Below, piece after piece: positions 48,818 through 58,426 of a stretch of 64,000 bases of DNA. The translations under genes and the position numbers were made by a program. Every line of letters starts with the position of its first letter. Within the stretch, counting starts at the first letter, position 1. Source of the stretch: Pseudomonas sp. S06B 330 (lineage in GTDB: Bacteria > Pseudomonadota > Gammaproteobacteria > Pseudomonadales > Pseudomonadaceae); assembly GCF_002845275.2 (NCBI RefSeq), contig NZ_CP088149.1:5462001-5526000 (forward strand). The letters run 5' to 3'. The notes beneath the pieces are model-generated. The model was given only the letters and a program-made list of their open reading frames with translations, was not told the DNA's origin and ran no database searches.

Positions 48818-50309
48818 TCGCAGCGCACCCCGCTACACCCTGATCGGCCTTGGCGTTTTAGGACTGGTTGGTGCATTGGCCTTCTTTCTGGCCAAGCCCG
48901 CGCAATCAGACAATGCCGCCCAGGCGTCCGCCAGCACTGCGGCCAAGCCGGTCAATACCCTGCAGACGCTGGCCGAGCTGGATGGCAAGGCACCCAGCCG
49001 CCGTCAGCTGAATATCCAGACGTGGAACACCGCCGAAGGCGCCCGCGTGCTGTTCGTCGAAGCCCGCGAGCTGCCGATGTTCGACTTGCGCCTGACCTTC
49101 GCCGCCGGCAGCAGCCAGGACGGTGACACTCCAGGCCTGGCCACATTAACCAATGCCATGCTTAACGAAGGCGTGGCCGGCAAGGACGTCACCGCCATCG
49201 CCGAAGGCTTCGAAGGCCTGGGCGCTGACTTTGGCAATGGCGCCTACCGCGACATGGCCGTGGCCACGCTTCGCAGCCTCAGTGCTGCCGACAAGCGTGA
49301 ACCGGCACTGAAGCTGTTTGCCGAGGTGGTGGGCAAGCCTACCTTCCCGCAAGGTGCTCTGAACCGCATCAAAAACCAGATGCAGGCCGGTTTCGAATAC
49401 CAGAAGCAGAACCCTGGCAAGCTGGCTGGCATCGCGTTGTTCGAACATCTGTACGGCAACCACCCTTACGCTCATCCAAGTGATGGCACTGCCAAGAGCA
49501 TCCCGCCCATCACCCTGGAGCAACTGCGCGCCTTCCATACCAAGGCCTATAGCGCTGGCAATGCCGTCATTGCCTTGGTCGGCGATCTGAGCCGCAGTGA
49601 AGCCGAAGCTGTTGCCGCGCAAGTTTCGGCAGCCCTGCCAAAAGGCCCTGCGCTGGCCAAGGTACCTCAGCCAACTGAGCCAAAGCCTGGCACCACGCAC
49701 ATCGACTTCCCGTCCAAGCAGACCCACCTGATGCTGGCCCAGCTGGGCATCGACCGTAATGATCCGGACTACGCGGCGCTGTCGCTGGGTAACCAGATCC
49801 TCGGTGGTGGCGCCTTTGGTACCCGCCTGATGAGTGAAGTGCGCGAGAAGCGTGGCCTGACCTACGGCGTATACTCGGTCTTCAGTCCGATGCAGGTCCG
49901 TGGCCCGTTCATGATCAACCTGCAAACCCGTGCCGAACTCAGCGAAGGCACGCTCAAGCTGGTTCAGGATATTCTGACCGACTACCTCAAGACCGGCCCG
50001 ACCCAGCAGGAGCTGGATGATGCCAAACGCGAACTGGCCGGCAGCTTCCCGCTGTCCAACGCCAGCAACGCCAGCATCGTTGGCCAACTGGGCGCCATCG
50101 GCTTCTACAACCTGCCGCTGACCTGGCTGGAAGATTACATGCAGCAATCCCAGGCCCTGACCACCGAACAGGTCAAGGCAGCCCTGAACAAGCACCTTGC
50201 TGCTGACAAGATGGTCATCGTCACGGCAGGTCCTAGCGTGCCGCAGCAACCGCTGCCGCCGCCCACTGACAAACCCGCCGAGCAACCGCTTGGCGTACCG
50301 GAGCATTAA
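48810..50309 (+). CDS. M16-family peptidase-like protein, non-catalytic partner
   Basis: A 499-residue protein with an N-terminal hydrophobic anchor (about 9-27). It has the two M16 lobes, but the HxxEH zinc motif is missing: the matching place reads TLTNAMLNEG. The second-lobe RGLTYGVYS signature, which helps bind substrate, is present. It is therefore likely the structural partner of the preceding active protease, periplasmic and membrane tethered. Its stop overlaps the rsmD start (TAATG). Confidence 0.9.
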   Translation: MSDRSAPRYTLIGLGVLGLVGALAFFLAKPAQSDNAAQASASTAAKPVNTLQTLAELDGKAPSRRQLNIQTWNTAEGARVLFVEARELPMFDLRLTFAAGSSQDGDTPGLATLTNAMLNEGVAGKDVTAIAEGFEGLGADFGNGAYRDMAVATLRSLSAADKREPALKLFAEVVGKPTFPQGALNRIKNQMQAGFEYQKQNPGKLAGIALFEHLYGNHPYAHPSDGTAKSIPPITLEQLRAFHTKAYSAGNAVIALVGDLSRSEAEAVAAQVSAALPKGPALAKVPQPTEPKPGTTHIDFPSKQTHLMLAQLGIDRNDPDYAALSLGNQILGGGAFGTRLMSEVREKRGLTYGVYSVFSPMQVRGPFMINLQTRAELSEGTLKLVQDILTDYLKTGPTQQELDDAKRELAGSFPLSNASNASIVGQLGAIGFYNLPLTWLEDYMQQSQALTTEQVKAALNKHLAADKMVIVTAGPSVPQQPLPPPTDKPAEQPLGVPEH

Positions 50310-50902
50310 TGGCCAGTCCATCCGCAAAATCGGCCAAGCCACACAATGGCCAGGGCCAACTGCGCATCATCGCTGGCGAATGGCGCAGCCGTCGCCTGAG
50401 CTTCCCTGACGCGCCTGGCCTGCGTCCGACGCCGGACCGTGTGCGCGAAACCCTGTTCAACTGGCTCGCCCCGCATATTGAAGGCGCCAAAGTGCTCGAT
50501 GCCTTTGCCGGCAGCGGCGCCCTGTATCTGGAGGCACTGTCTCGCGGTGCCGCCGAGGCGGTAGCGCTGGACAGCAACCCTGCCGCCATCGCCAGCCTGC
50601 GGCAGAATCTGGAGCTGCTGCGCTGCCCACGCGGCCAGTTGATCCAGAGTGACGCCCAGCGTTACCTGCAGGGTGACGCCAAGCTTGCCTTCGACCTGGT
50701 GTTCCTCGACCCACCGTTCCACCAGGACCTGCTGCCCACCACTTGCGCCCTGCTTGAAGAGCGCCAGTGGCTGGCGGCCAATGCCTGGATCTACACCGAA
50801 AGCGAAACCCCGCCTTCAACCCTGCAGCTGCCTGGCAACTGGCGCCTGCACCGGGAAAAGAAGGCCGGTCAGGTGTACTACGCACTCTGGCAACGCGGCT
50901 GA
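50309..50902 (+). CDS. rsmD: 16S rRNA (guanine966-N2)-methyltransferase
   Basis: A 197-residue SAM-dependent enzyme. The N-terminal RIIAGEWRSRRLSFPD and RPTPDRVRETLFNWL segments are the RsmD signature. SAM motif is VLDAFAGSGALYLEAL, and the DPPF catalytic motif follows (LVFLDPPFH). The start overlaps the M16 stop. A terminator lies 15 bases after its stop. Confidence 0.95.
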   Translation: MASPSAKSAKPHNGQGQLRIIAGEWRSRRLSFPDAPGLRPTPDRVRETLFNWLAPHIEGAKVLDAFAGSGALYLEALSRGAAEAVALDSNPAAIASLRQNLELLRCPRGQLIQSDAQRYLQGDAKLAFDLVFLDPPFHQDLLPTTCALLEERQWLAANAWIYTESETPPSTLQLPGNWRLHREKKAGQVYYALWQRG

Positions 50903-50916
50903 TTCAAAGCACAAAG

Positions 50917-50959
50917 GCGCAACGGGCATTACACTTCAAGGCAACCGTTGCGCTTTTCT
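50917..50959 (+). terminator. Terminator after rsmD
   Basis: GCGCAACGG and CCGTTGCGC form a 9-base perfect stem around a 19-base loop, followed by TTTTCTT, 15 bases after rsmD. Confidence 0.75.
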
Positions 50960-50975
50960 TCAAGAGATTCCTCCG

Positions 50976-51968
50976 ATGTCTTCTGTCCCCCCCAGCCCCT
51001 TCAAACCTGCCCTGGGGCTGGGCAATCCACATATGCAAACGTTGTGGGGGCCACTGTGGCGCAAATCGGCCACATTGACCCGCCAACGCGAACGTTTGTG
51101 GCTGGCCGATGGCGACTTTCTCGACCTTGACTGGCATGGGCCGCACGAAGCGACCGCGCCGTTGGTGCTGGTGCTTCATGGCCTCACCGGGTCATCCAGC
51201 TCGCCTTATGTCCTTGGCTTGCAGCAAGCGCTGGCAGGCCGCAGCTGGGCCAGCGTGGCCCTGAACTGGCGCGGTTGTTCAGGCGAACCTAATCTGCTCC
51301 CGCGCAGCTACCATTCCGGGGCCAGCGAAGACCTTGCCGAGGCCATTGAGCACCTGCGCGCCAGTCGCCCTCAGGCCCCGCTCTACGCCGTGGGTTACTC
51401 GTTGGGCGGCAATGTACTGCTCAAGCACCTGGGCGAAGCAGGTTCGCGCAGCCAGTTGCAGGCCGCGGTGGCGGTATCGGTGCCCTTTCGCCTGGACCAG
51501 TGCGCCGATCGAATTGGCCTGGGCTTCTCGCGGGTTTACCAGGCTCATTTCATGCGCGCCATGCTTGCCTATGTGAAGGACAAGCAACGGCACTTTCAGC
51601 ACCACGGTCACCATGAGGGCTTGGCGGCGCTGGAGCGTCTCGGACCACTGGAAAATCTGCGCACGTTCTGGGATTTCGATGGTCGGGTCACCGCGCCGCT
51701 GAATGGTTTTGCCGATGCCAAGGACTATTACCGGCGGGCGTCCAGCCGCTATTTTCTTGGCGAAAACCGCACGCCGACGCTGATTATCCACTCCAGCGAT
51801 GATCCGTTCGTGTTCAGTCATAGCTTGCCGGCGGCCAATGAACTGCCGAAGCAGACCACCTTCGAGTTGCACACTCGCGGTGGTCATGTCGGCTTTGTCG
51901 AAGGCAGCCTGCGCAATCCTGGGTATTACCTGGAAAGGCGCATTCCGCAGTGGCTGGAAGGCGCCTGA
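50976..51968 (+). CDS. YheT-type alpha/beta hydrolase
   Basis: A 330-residue esterase-like protein. Nucleophile Ser142 is in GYSLGGN, the acid lies in IIHSSDDPFV, and the His in RGGHVGF. The N-terminus KPALGLGNPHMQTLWGPL is the YheT family signature. Natural substrates are unknown; short-chain ester activity is typical. ATG 50976 is preferred over in-frame codons inside rsmD. Confidence 0.88.
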   Translation: MSSVPPSPFKPALGLGNPHMQTLWGPLWRKSATLTRQRERLWLADGDFLDLDWHGPHEATAPLVLVLHGLTGSSSSPYVLGLQQALAGRSWASVALNWRGCSGEPNLLPRSYHSGASEDLAEAIEHLRASRPQAPLYAVGYSLGGNVLLKHLGEAGSRSQLQAAVAVSVPFRLDQCADRIGLGFSRVYQAHFMRAMLAYVKDKQRHFQHHGHHEGLAALERLGPLENLRTFWDFDGRVTAPLNGFADAKDYYRRASSRYFLGENRTPTLIIHSSDDPFVFSHSLPAANELPKQTTFELHTRGGHVGFVEGSLRNPGYYLERRIPQWLEGA

Positions 51969-52000
51969 GCCTTCGGCCAGCCTCACAGCCCCTCGATGCT

Positions 52001-52123
52001 GTAGCCGCCTGCGATCGACCGCGTGGCAGTCGCAGCTCGTACACCTCGTTGGGTCTGACGAATCGCGGCGGCCTGATTTTACAGCCGTTTCACGCCCGAT
52101 CGCAGCCTCACGGCAGCGGCTAC
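52001..52123. repeat. Repeat element, GTAGCCGC family, paired arms
   Basis: The left arm GTAGCCGCCTGCGATCG (52001-52017) pairs with the right arm CGATCGCAGC...GCGGCTAC (52097-52123). It shares several blocks in the same order with 22414-22521. It lies between convergent genes and probably also helps end transcripts. Confidence 0.8.
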
Positions 52124-52148
52124 GAGGGGCCAATCAAGGCAGCGAAAC

Positions 52149-53003
52149 TCAGTCGCCCTTAGCCACCTGCCGCTGCGGATCGGTAATCCACTCGCTCCAC
52201 GACCCCGCATACAGCTTGCCCAACGGATAACCCGCCAGTGCCAAGGCAAACAGGTTATGGCACGCCGTCACCCCTGAACCGCAATACGCCACCAACTGCT
52301 CAGGCGCACGCTTGCCCAGCTTCTCGGCAAAGCGCTTTTTCAGTTGATCAACCGGCAGGAAATGCCCTTCAGGCCCAAGGTTGTCGGTAAAGGCCGCACA
52401 TTGCGCCCCCGGAATATGTCCGGCCACCGAGTCAATCGGCTCGACTTCTCCGCGAAAACGCGGGAGGCCGCGGGCATCGATCAAGGTCAGGTCGGGTTTA
52501 CCCAACCGCTCGCTGAGCTGCGCAGCGTCAACTACCAGGCTAACGTCCGGCTCGCCGCTGAAGGTACCTTCACGCTTGGCCGGAGGGTCCAGGCTCAGCG
52601 GCAATCCGGCCGCATGCCAGGCTTTCAGGCCACCATCAAGAATCGCCACGCCGCTACGTTTGCCGAGCCAGGCCAATAACCACCAGGCGCGGGCGGCAAA
52701 GGCACCTGGGCCATCGTCATACAGAACAATGTCGCTGTCTTTGTCGATGCCCCAGGCACGCAGGCGCTCGACCAGCCGCTGCGGATCCGGCAACGGATGG
52801 CGGCCGGTCACCCCCTTGATAACCGGGCCGCTCAGGTCCCGCTCAAGGTCGGCAAAGTGCGCGCCTTCGATATGCCCTTCGGCATAACTACGCTGGCCAT
52901 AATCGATGTCTTCCAAGGCAAAACGGCAATCCAGTATCACCAGCGCCGACGCCTCCAGGCGTTCGGCCAATTGCTGGGCGGTGATCAGTTGCGCGAGGGG
53001 CAT
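52149..53003 (-). CDS. sseA: 3-mercaptopyruvate sulfurtransferase
   Basis: A 284-residue protein with two rhodanese domains. The active-site loop is CGSGVTA starting at Cys241, the 3-mercaptopyruvate type rather than the thiosulfate CRKGVTA type. Length and the tail SWSEWITDPQRQVAKG are normal for SseA. It lies just downstream of the TetR gene on the same strand (39-base gap) but need not be part of that cassette. Confidence 0.92.
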   Translation of the reverse strand: MPLAQLITAQQLAERLEASALVILDCRFALEDIDYGQRSYAEGHIEGAHFADLERDLSGPVIKGVTGRHPLPDPQRLVERLRAWGIDKDSDIVLYDDGPGAFAARAWWLLAWLGKRSGVAILDGGLKAWHAAGLPLSLDPPAKREGTFSGEPDVSLVVDAAQLSERLGKPDLTLIDARGLPRFRGEVEPIDSVAGHIPGAQCAAFTDNLGPEGHFLPVDQLKKRFAEKLGKRAPEQLVAYCGSGVTACHNLFALALAGYPLGKLYAGSWSEWITDPQRQVAKGD

Positions 53004-53042
53004 GACAATCTCCTGAACGATTGAACGGGTAGCGGCTGGGCG

Positions 53043-53708
53043 TTATTGCTCCAGCGCCTGATTGAGCGAAACGTAGAATTCCTGACACAAGGCATCCACC
53101 GCCGGGCGGGCCTGCGGTGTGACAAAACCGAGTTCCAGCACCAGTACCTGGTAAATGCCACGCTTGATCGCGTCTTCACTGAGGTGCGCAGTGTTCTCCC
53201 GAGTGGTGCACAGAAAACGCACCCAGGAGGTCAGCACGATCCAGGCATTGAGGGTCAACGACTCGATCTGCACAGCGTCCATTTGCACGATTCCGGCCTG
53301 AACAAAGCCACGATATATGGCCTGGGCCTGGATCAGGCAGCGTTGGGAAAAGCGCCGGTAGCGCGCCGCCATCTCCTTATCGCTGTCGAGCAGGTGCTCA
53401 AGATCGCGGTGCAGAAAGCGGTAGTTCCACATCGCCGCCAGCAGTTCCTTGAGGTAGTAACGCTTGTCGTCGACCGTCGAAGCTCGCCCTTGGGGCGGGC
53501 GCAGAAAGCTTTCCACCAGCTCTTCGTACTGGGTGAAGATGACGGCGATGATTTCCTGCTTATTGGCGAAGTGGTAGTACAAATTGCCCGGGGAAATTTC
53601 CATATGCGCGGCAATGTGATTGGTACTGACGCTGCGCTCGCCCTGCTGATTGAACAGCTCCAGGCTGTTTTGCACGATGCGCTCGCGGGTGTTGATACGC
53701 GGGGCCAT
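53043..53708 (-). CDS. TetR-family repressor, likely of the aldehyde/GMC cassette
   Basis: A 221-residue TetR regulator. The N-terminal helix-turn-helix has the family pattern ERIVQNSLELFNQQGERSVS, then HMEISPGNLYYHFANKQEI. The C-terminal ligand domain is all helical, and the ligand is unknown. It is divergent from the aldehyde dehydrogenase gene at 53858, and the shared gap holds three short palindromes. This supports local control of the three-gene cassette. Confidence 0.87.
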   Translation of the reverse strand: MAPRINTRERIVQNSLELFNQQGERSVSTNHIAAHMEISPGNLYYHFANKQEIIAVIFTQYEELVESFLRPPQGRASTVDDKRYYLKELLAAMWNYRFLHRDLEHLLDSDKEMAARYRRFSQRCLIQAQAIYRGFVQAGIVQMDAVQIESLTLNAWIVLTSWVRFLCTTRENTAHLSEDAIKRGIYQVLVLELGFVTPQARPAVDALCQEFYVSLNQALEQ

Positions 53709-53737
53709 GATCAGTTTCCGATGTCAGGCTCGAATGA

Positions 53738-53830
53738 ATACACCCATCTTACGGTGTATCCGAATCAGGATGTACCTGCTTGTCCGACAAAAAACAGTCG
53801 CTAAGGACTCGAATTAGAGTATAAGCTCTA
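53738..53830. promoter_or_regulatory. Candidate TetR operators
   Basis: Three dyads lie in the divergent gap: ATACACC catcttac GGTGTAT (53738-53759), TTGTC c GACAA (53780-53790) and TAGAG tataag CTCTA (53815-53830). The last overlaps TATAA-like -10 sequences facing the dehydrogenase gene. Which of them the repressor binds is unknown. Confidence 0.55.
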
Positions 53831-53857
53831 TAAAAACAACATGCCGTGGAGTTCCGT

Positions 53858-55291
53858 ATGACCGCTGACGCTGCTCGCCTACTGCCTCCCTCCGCCCTTG
53901 ACGACCTCGCTGTGCAGTTCAGTGCCCAACGTCAGGCATTCGCTGGCAACCCGATGCCATCTCTGGAGCAGCGCCGACAATGGCTCAAGACCCTGCGCGA
54001 ACTATTGGTCGCACAGCAGCAAGCCTTGATCGCAGCCATCAACGAAGACTTCAGCGGTCGCAGCGCCGATGAAACCCGGCTGGCAGAATTGATGCCGAGC
54101 ATTCAAGGTGTGCGCCATAGCGAACGGCACCTCAAGCAGTGGATGAAAGCGTCGCCACGTAAAGTGGGCCTGGCATTCCAGCCCGCCAGCGCCAAGGTGG
54201 TGTATCAACCGCTGGGCGTGATCGGCATCATCGTGCCCTGGAACTACCCGTTGTTTCTGGCCATGGGGCCTTTGACCGGGGCCCTGGCCGCCGGCAATCG
54301 GGTCATGCTCAAGCTCAGCGAAGCCACGCCGGCGACCGGCTTGCTGCTCAAGAAGTTGCTGGCATCGGTATTCCCGGAAGACCTGGTCAGCGTGACACTC
54401 GGTGAAGCGGACGTCGGCGAGGCCTTCTCGCGCCTGCCTTTCGATCATTTATTATTCACAGGCGCCACCAGCATCGGCCGCCATGTAATGCTCGCCGCAG
54501 CGCAGAATCTGACCCCAGTTACTCTTGAGCTGGGCGGCAAGTCTCCTGCCATCATCTCGAACACTGTGCCGTTGGTCGACGCCGCCGAACGTATCGCCTT
54601 CGGCAAGACCATGAACGCTGGCCAGACTTGCGTAGCACCCGATTACGTCTTGGTGCCGCGTGATCGCATGGATGACTTCGTCAGTGCCTACCGCACGGTT
54701 GTGCACGGGTTTTACCCGACCCTGGCAAACAACCCTGACTACAGTGCAATCATCAACCCTCGTCACCTGGCTCGTCTGGAAAGCTACCTGAGCGATGCCC
54801 GCGACAAGGGCGCGACGGTAATCAACCTGTATCCGCAAGAGCCGCGCCAGGGCCGACGCATGCCGCCTCATCTGCTCCTTCAGGTCAGCGATGAAATGCG
54901 CGTGATGCAGGATGAAATCTTCGGACCGCTGCTGCCTTTGGTGCCTTACGACCATCTTGATCAGGCCCTGCAATACATCAATCAGCGCCCTCGCCCACTG
55001 GCGCTTTACTACTTCGGCTACGACCGTGCCGAGCAGCAAAAGGTGTTGGAGCAAACCCACTCCGGTGGTGCCTGTCTCAACGACACCTTGCTGCATGTAG
55101 CCCAGGATGACCTGCCCTTCGGCGGTGTCGGCCCGTCGGGCATGGGCCACTACCATGGTCACGAAGGTTTCCTCACCTTCAGCAAGGCCAAGGCCGTTTT
55201 TGCCAAGCAGCGCTTCAACGCCGCGCGGCTGATCTACCCACCTTATGGCAAGTCGTTGCTCAAGCTGGTGTTCAAACTGTTCATTCGCTAA
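53858..55291 (+). CDS. Coniferyl-aldehyde-dehydrogenase-like ALDH
   Basis: A 477-residue NAD(P)-dependent aldehyde dehydrogenase. Catalytic Cys258 is in NAGQTC, the general-base Glu224 in ELGGKSP, and the oxyanion Asn in PWNYP near 129. The sequence reads like the CalB (coniferyl aldehyde) subfamily, which also oxidises other aliphatic and aromatic aldehydes. ATG 53858 has a GGAG ribosome site six bases before it, better than GTG 53846. It is the first gene of a cassette with a Tat small subunit and a GMC flavoprotein, divergent from a TetR repressor. Confidence 0.9.
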   Translation: MTADAARLLPPSALDDLAVQFSAQRQAFAGNPMPSLEQRRQWLKTLRELLVAQQQALIAAINEDFSGRSADETRLAELMPSIQGVRHSERHLKQWMKASPRKVGLAFQPASAKVVYQPLGVIGIIVPWNYPLFLAMGPLTGALAAGNRVMLKLSEATPATGLLLKKLLASVFPEDLVSVTLGEADVGEAFSRLPFDHLLFTGATSIGRHVMLAAAQNLTPVTLELGGKSPAIISNTVPLVDAAERIAFGKTMNAGQTCVAPDYVLVPRDRMDDFVSAYRTVVHGFYPTLANNPDYSAIINPRHLARLESYLSDARDKGATVINLYPQEPRQGRRMPPHLLLQVSDEMRVMQDEIFGPLLPLVPYDHLDQALQYINQRPRPLALYYFGYDRAEQQKVLEQTHSGGACLNDTLLHVAQDDLPFGGVGPSGMGHYHGHEGFLTFSKAKAVFAKQRFNAARLIYPPYGKSLLKLVFKLFIR

Positions 55292-55314
55292 CACACCGAT
55301 CAGGCACAACAACA

Positions 55315-55848
55315 ATGACCACAAGCCTGCCAACAACTGCAACCCTGAGCCGCCGCGGGCTGCTCAAATTCAGCCTCGGCGCCACGGCGTTTCTGGCCAC
55401 CGCCGGGATCGGCGCCAGCCTCAGTGGCTGCACGGCGCAAACACCCGCCAGCGGTTTCATCACCTTGCGCCAGAGCGATCTGCCGATCCTCCACGCGCTG
55501 ATTCCGGTGATTCTTGCTGGCACTGCGGCTGCCGACACCCGTGAGGCACTCCTGCATCGGCTGGACAACAAACTCGCCAGCCTGTCCCCGGCCATGCTCA
55601 AGCTGACCCGGCAATTGTTCGATGTACTCGCCTTGCCGGTGACCCGCGGCCCCTTGACAGGCATCTGGGGCAGCTGGGACAGCGCCAGCAATGAGCAGAT
55701 TGCAGCCTTTCTGCGACGCTGGGAGAACAGCTCGCTCAATCTGTTGAACATGGGCCATGCCTCATTGCTGCAACTGCTGCAGATGGCCTGGTACGAAATG
55801 CCTGAATCCTGGGCCCAATGTGGCTACCCCGGACCACCCAAAGTCTGA
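55315..55848 (+). CDS. Tat-exported lipoprotein, small subunit of the GMC dehydrogenase
   Basis: A 177-residue protein. The twin-arginine motif SRRGLLKF is at 12-19, followed by a hydrophobic stretch and a lipobox LSGC with Cys39, so it should be a Tat-dependent lipoprotein. The mature part is helical, with no heme or metal motif seen. It resembles small chaperone-like subunits of membrane FAD dehydrogenases (gluconate 2-dehydrogenase subunit 3 type). It sits directly before the GMC gene and may carry it through Tat as a folded complex. Confidence 0.8.
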   Translation: MTTSLPTTATLSRRGLLKFSLGATAFLATAGIGASLSGCTAQTPASGFITLRQSDLPILHALIPVILAGTAAADTREALLHRLDNKLASLSPAMLKLTRQLFDVLALPVTRGPLTGIWGSWDSASNEQIAAFLRRWENSSLNLLNMGHASLLQLLQMAWYEMPESWAQCGYPGPPKV

Positions 55849-55875
55849 CCCGCCCCTAACAACAAGAGGCTGAAG

Positions 55876-57474
55876 ATGCCCGTACCCGACCTGTTTCGCG
55901 AAGGACTGATCCGCGGCTGGAAAGCCCGTGACGCCTCGCGCCTGGACCAGGACCTGACCCTGGAAACCGATATCGCCATCATCGGCAGCGGCGCCGGTGG
56001 CGCCACCAGTGCCGAGTTGCTCAGTGCGGCCGGTTTCAAGGTACTGCTGATCGAAGAAGGTCCACTCAAAACCAGCAGCGACTTCCACCTGCTCGAAGAC
56101 CAGGCCTATGCCAGCCTCTACCAAGAAGGCATCGGTCGCATGAGCAAAGATGGCGCCATTACGATCCTCCAGGGCCGTGCAGTAGGCGGCACCACCCTGA
56201 TCAACTGGACCTCAAGCTTTCGCACCCCCGAACCGACCTTGCAGCACTGGGCCAGCGAGCATGGTGTCAAAGGCTTGAGCAGCGCCGAGCTGGCGCCCTG
56301 GTTCGAGCGTATGGAACAACGCCTGGGTATTGCCCCCTGGGCGATGCCGCCCAATGCCAACAACGATGTCTTGCGGCGCGGCTGCGAAGCCCTCGGCTAC
56401 CACTGGAAAGTGATCCCACGCAACGTGCGCGGCTGCTGGAACCTGGGGTATTGCGGCATGGGATGCCCGGTAAACGCCAAGCAATCGATGCTGGTGACCA
56501 CCATTCCCGCCACCCTGGATAAGGGCGGCGAACTGCTCTACCTGGCCCGCGCTGAGCGTTTAGTCCACAACGGCGAACGCATCAGCAGCCTGCAATGTGT
56601 GGCCATGGATGAACGCTGCGTGAACCCCAACGGACGCAAGATTGAGGTCAAGGCGCGGCACTACATCCTAGCGGGTGGCGGGATCAACAGCCCGGCCTTG
56701 CTGTTACGCTCGGAGGCCCCCGATCCTCATGAGCGCTTGGGCAAGCGAACCTTCCTGCACCTGGTCAACTTCAGTGCCGGTCTGTTCAAGGACAAGGTCA
56801 ATCCGTTTTATGGCGCCCCCCAGTCGATTTACTCCGACCACTTTCAATGGCTTAACGGCGTTACCGGCCCGATCGGCTACAAGCTCGAAGTCCCACCGCT
56901 GCAACCTGCGTTGGCAGCAACCTTACTCGGCGGATTTGGCAAAGACAGCGCCCTGCGCATGGAACAGTTGCCCAACACCCATGTGATGCTCGCCCTGTTA
57001 CGCGACGGTTTTCACCCCGACAGCGTCGGCGGCCAAGTGCAGCTACGCGATGACGGCTCGCCAGTGCTCGATTACTCGGTTTCGCCCTATGCCTGGGACG
57101 GTGTACGCCGCGCCTTTCACACCATGGCCGAAATCCAGTTCGCCGCCGGTGCCGACGCCGTGCTGCCGATGCACAGCGATGGCCGTTATGTGAAGACCCT
57201 GAGCGAAGCCCGACAAATGATCGACACTCTCAGCCTGGAGCTGTTTCGTACCCGCCTGGGGAGCGCCCACGTCATGGGTGGCTGCGCCATGGGCGAAGAC
57301 CCGCGCCAGGCGGTCTGCGACAGCCTGGGACGACATCATCAACTGGCCAACCTGTCGGTTCACGACGGCTCATTGTTCCCCACCAGCATCGGTGCCAACC
57401 CGCAATTGTCGGTGTATGGGCTCACTGCGCGGCTCACTGACGGTTTGATCGAACGCCTGGTTGCCGGTAGATGA
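55876..57474 (+). CDS. GMC-family flavoprotein oxidoreductase
   Basis: A 532-residue FAD enzyme of the glucose-methanol-choline type. The ADP-binding loop GSGAGG is at 37-42, the GRAVGGTTLIN segment near 100, and the C-terminal GGCAMGEDP and NPQLSVYGL signatures complete the fold. No signal peptide is visible, in keeping with export on the Tat partner. No cytochrome gene is next to it, so the electron acceptor is unknown. With the upstream aldehyde dehydrogenase it could oxidise an alcohol to an acid in two steps. Confidence 0.87.
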   Translation: MPVPDLFREGLIRGWKARDASRLDQDLTLETDIAIIGSGAGGATSAELLSAAGFKVLLIEEGPLKTSSDFHLLEDQAYASLYQEGIGRMSKDGAITILQGRAVGGTTLINWTSSFRTPEPTLQHWASEHGVKGLSSAELAPWFERMEQRLGIAPWAMPPNANNDVLRRGCEALGYHWKVIPRNVRGCWNLGYCGMGCPVNAKQSMLVTTIPATLDKGGELLYLARAERLVHNGERISSLQCVAMDERCVNPNGRKIEVKARHYILAGGGINSPALLLRSEAPDPHERLGKRTFLHLVNFSAGLFKDKVNPFYGAPQSIYSDHFQWLNGVTGPIGYKLEVPPLQPALAATLLGGFGKDSALRMEQLPNTHVMLALLRDGFHPDSVGGQVQLRDDGSPVLDYSVSPYAWDGVRRAFHTMAEIQFAAGADAVLPMHSDGRYVKTLSEARQMIDTLSLELFRTRLGSAHVMGGCAMGEDPRQAVCDSLGRHHQLANLSVHDGSLFPTSIGANPQLSVYGLTARLTDGLIERLVAGR

Positions 57475-57499
57475 CAACAAATGGACACACTGTCTATAG

Positions 57500-58066
<567 letters not shown>

Positions 58067-58111
58067 CATCGGCGATTTGACCACGGCGCCCGCGTGCACT
58101 GCGGGCGCTAA

Positions 58112-58425
<314 letters not shown>

Positions 58426-58426
<1 letters not shown>

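Noticed and set aside
55281..55758. Two minus-strand frames opposite the Tat-lipoprotein gene
   Set aside because: The plus-strand frame has a twin-arginine signal and lipobox; the opposite frames have neither motifs nor ribosome sites.
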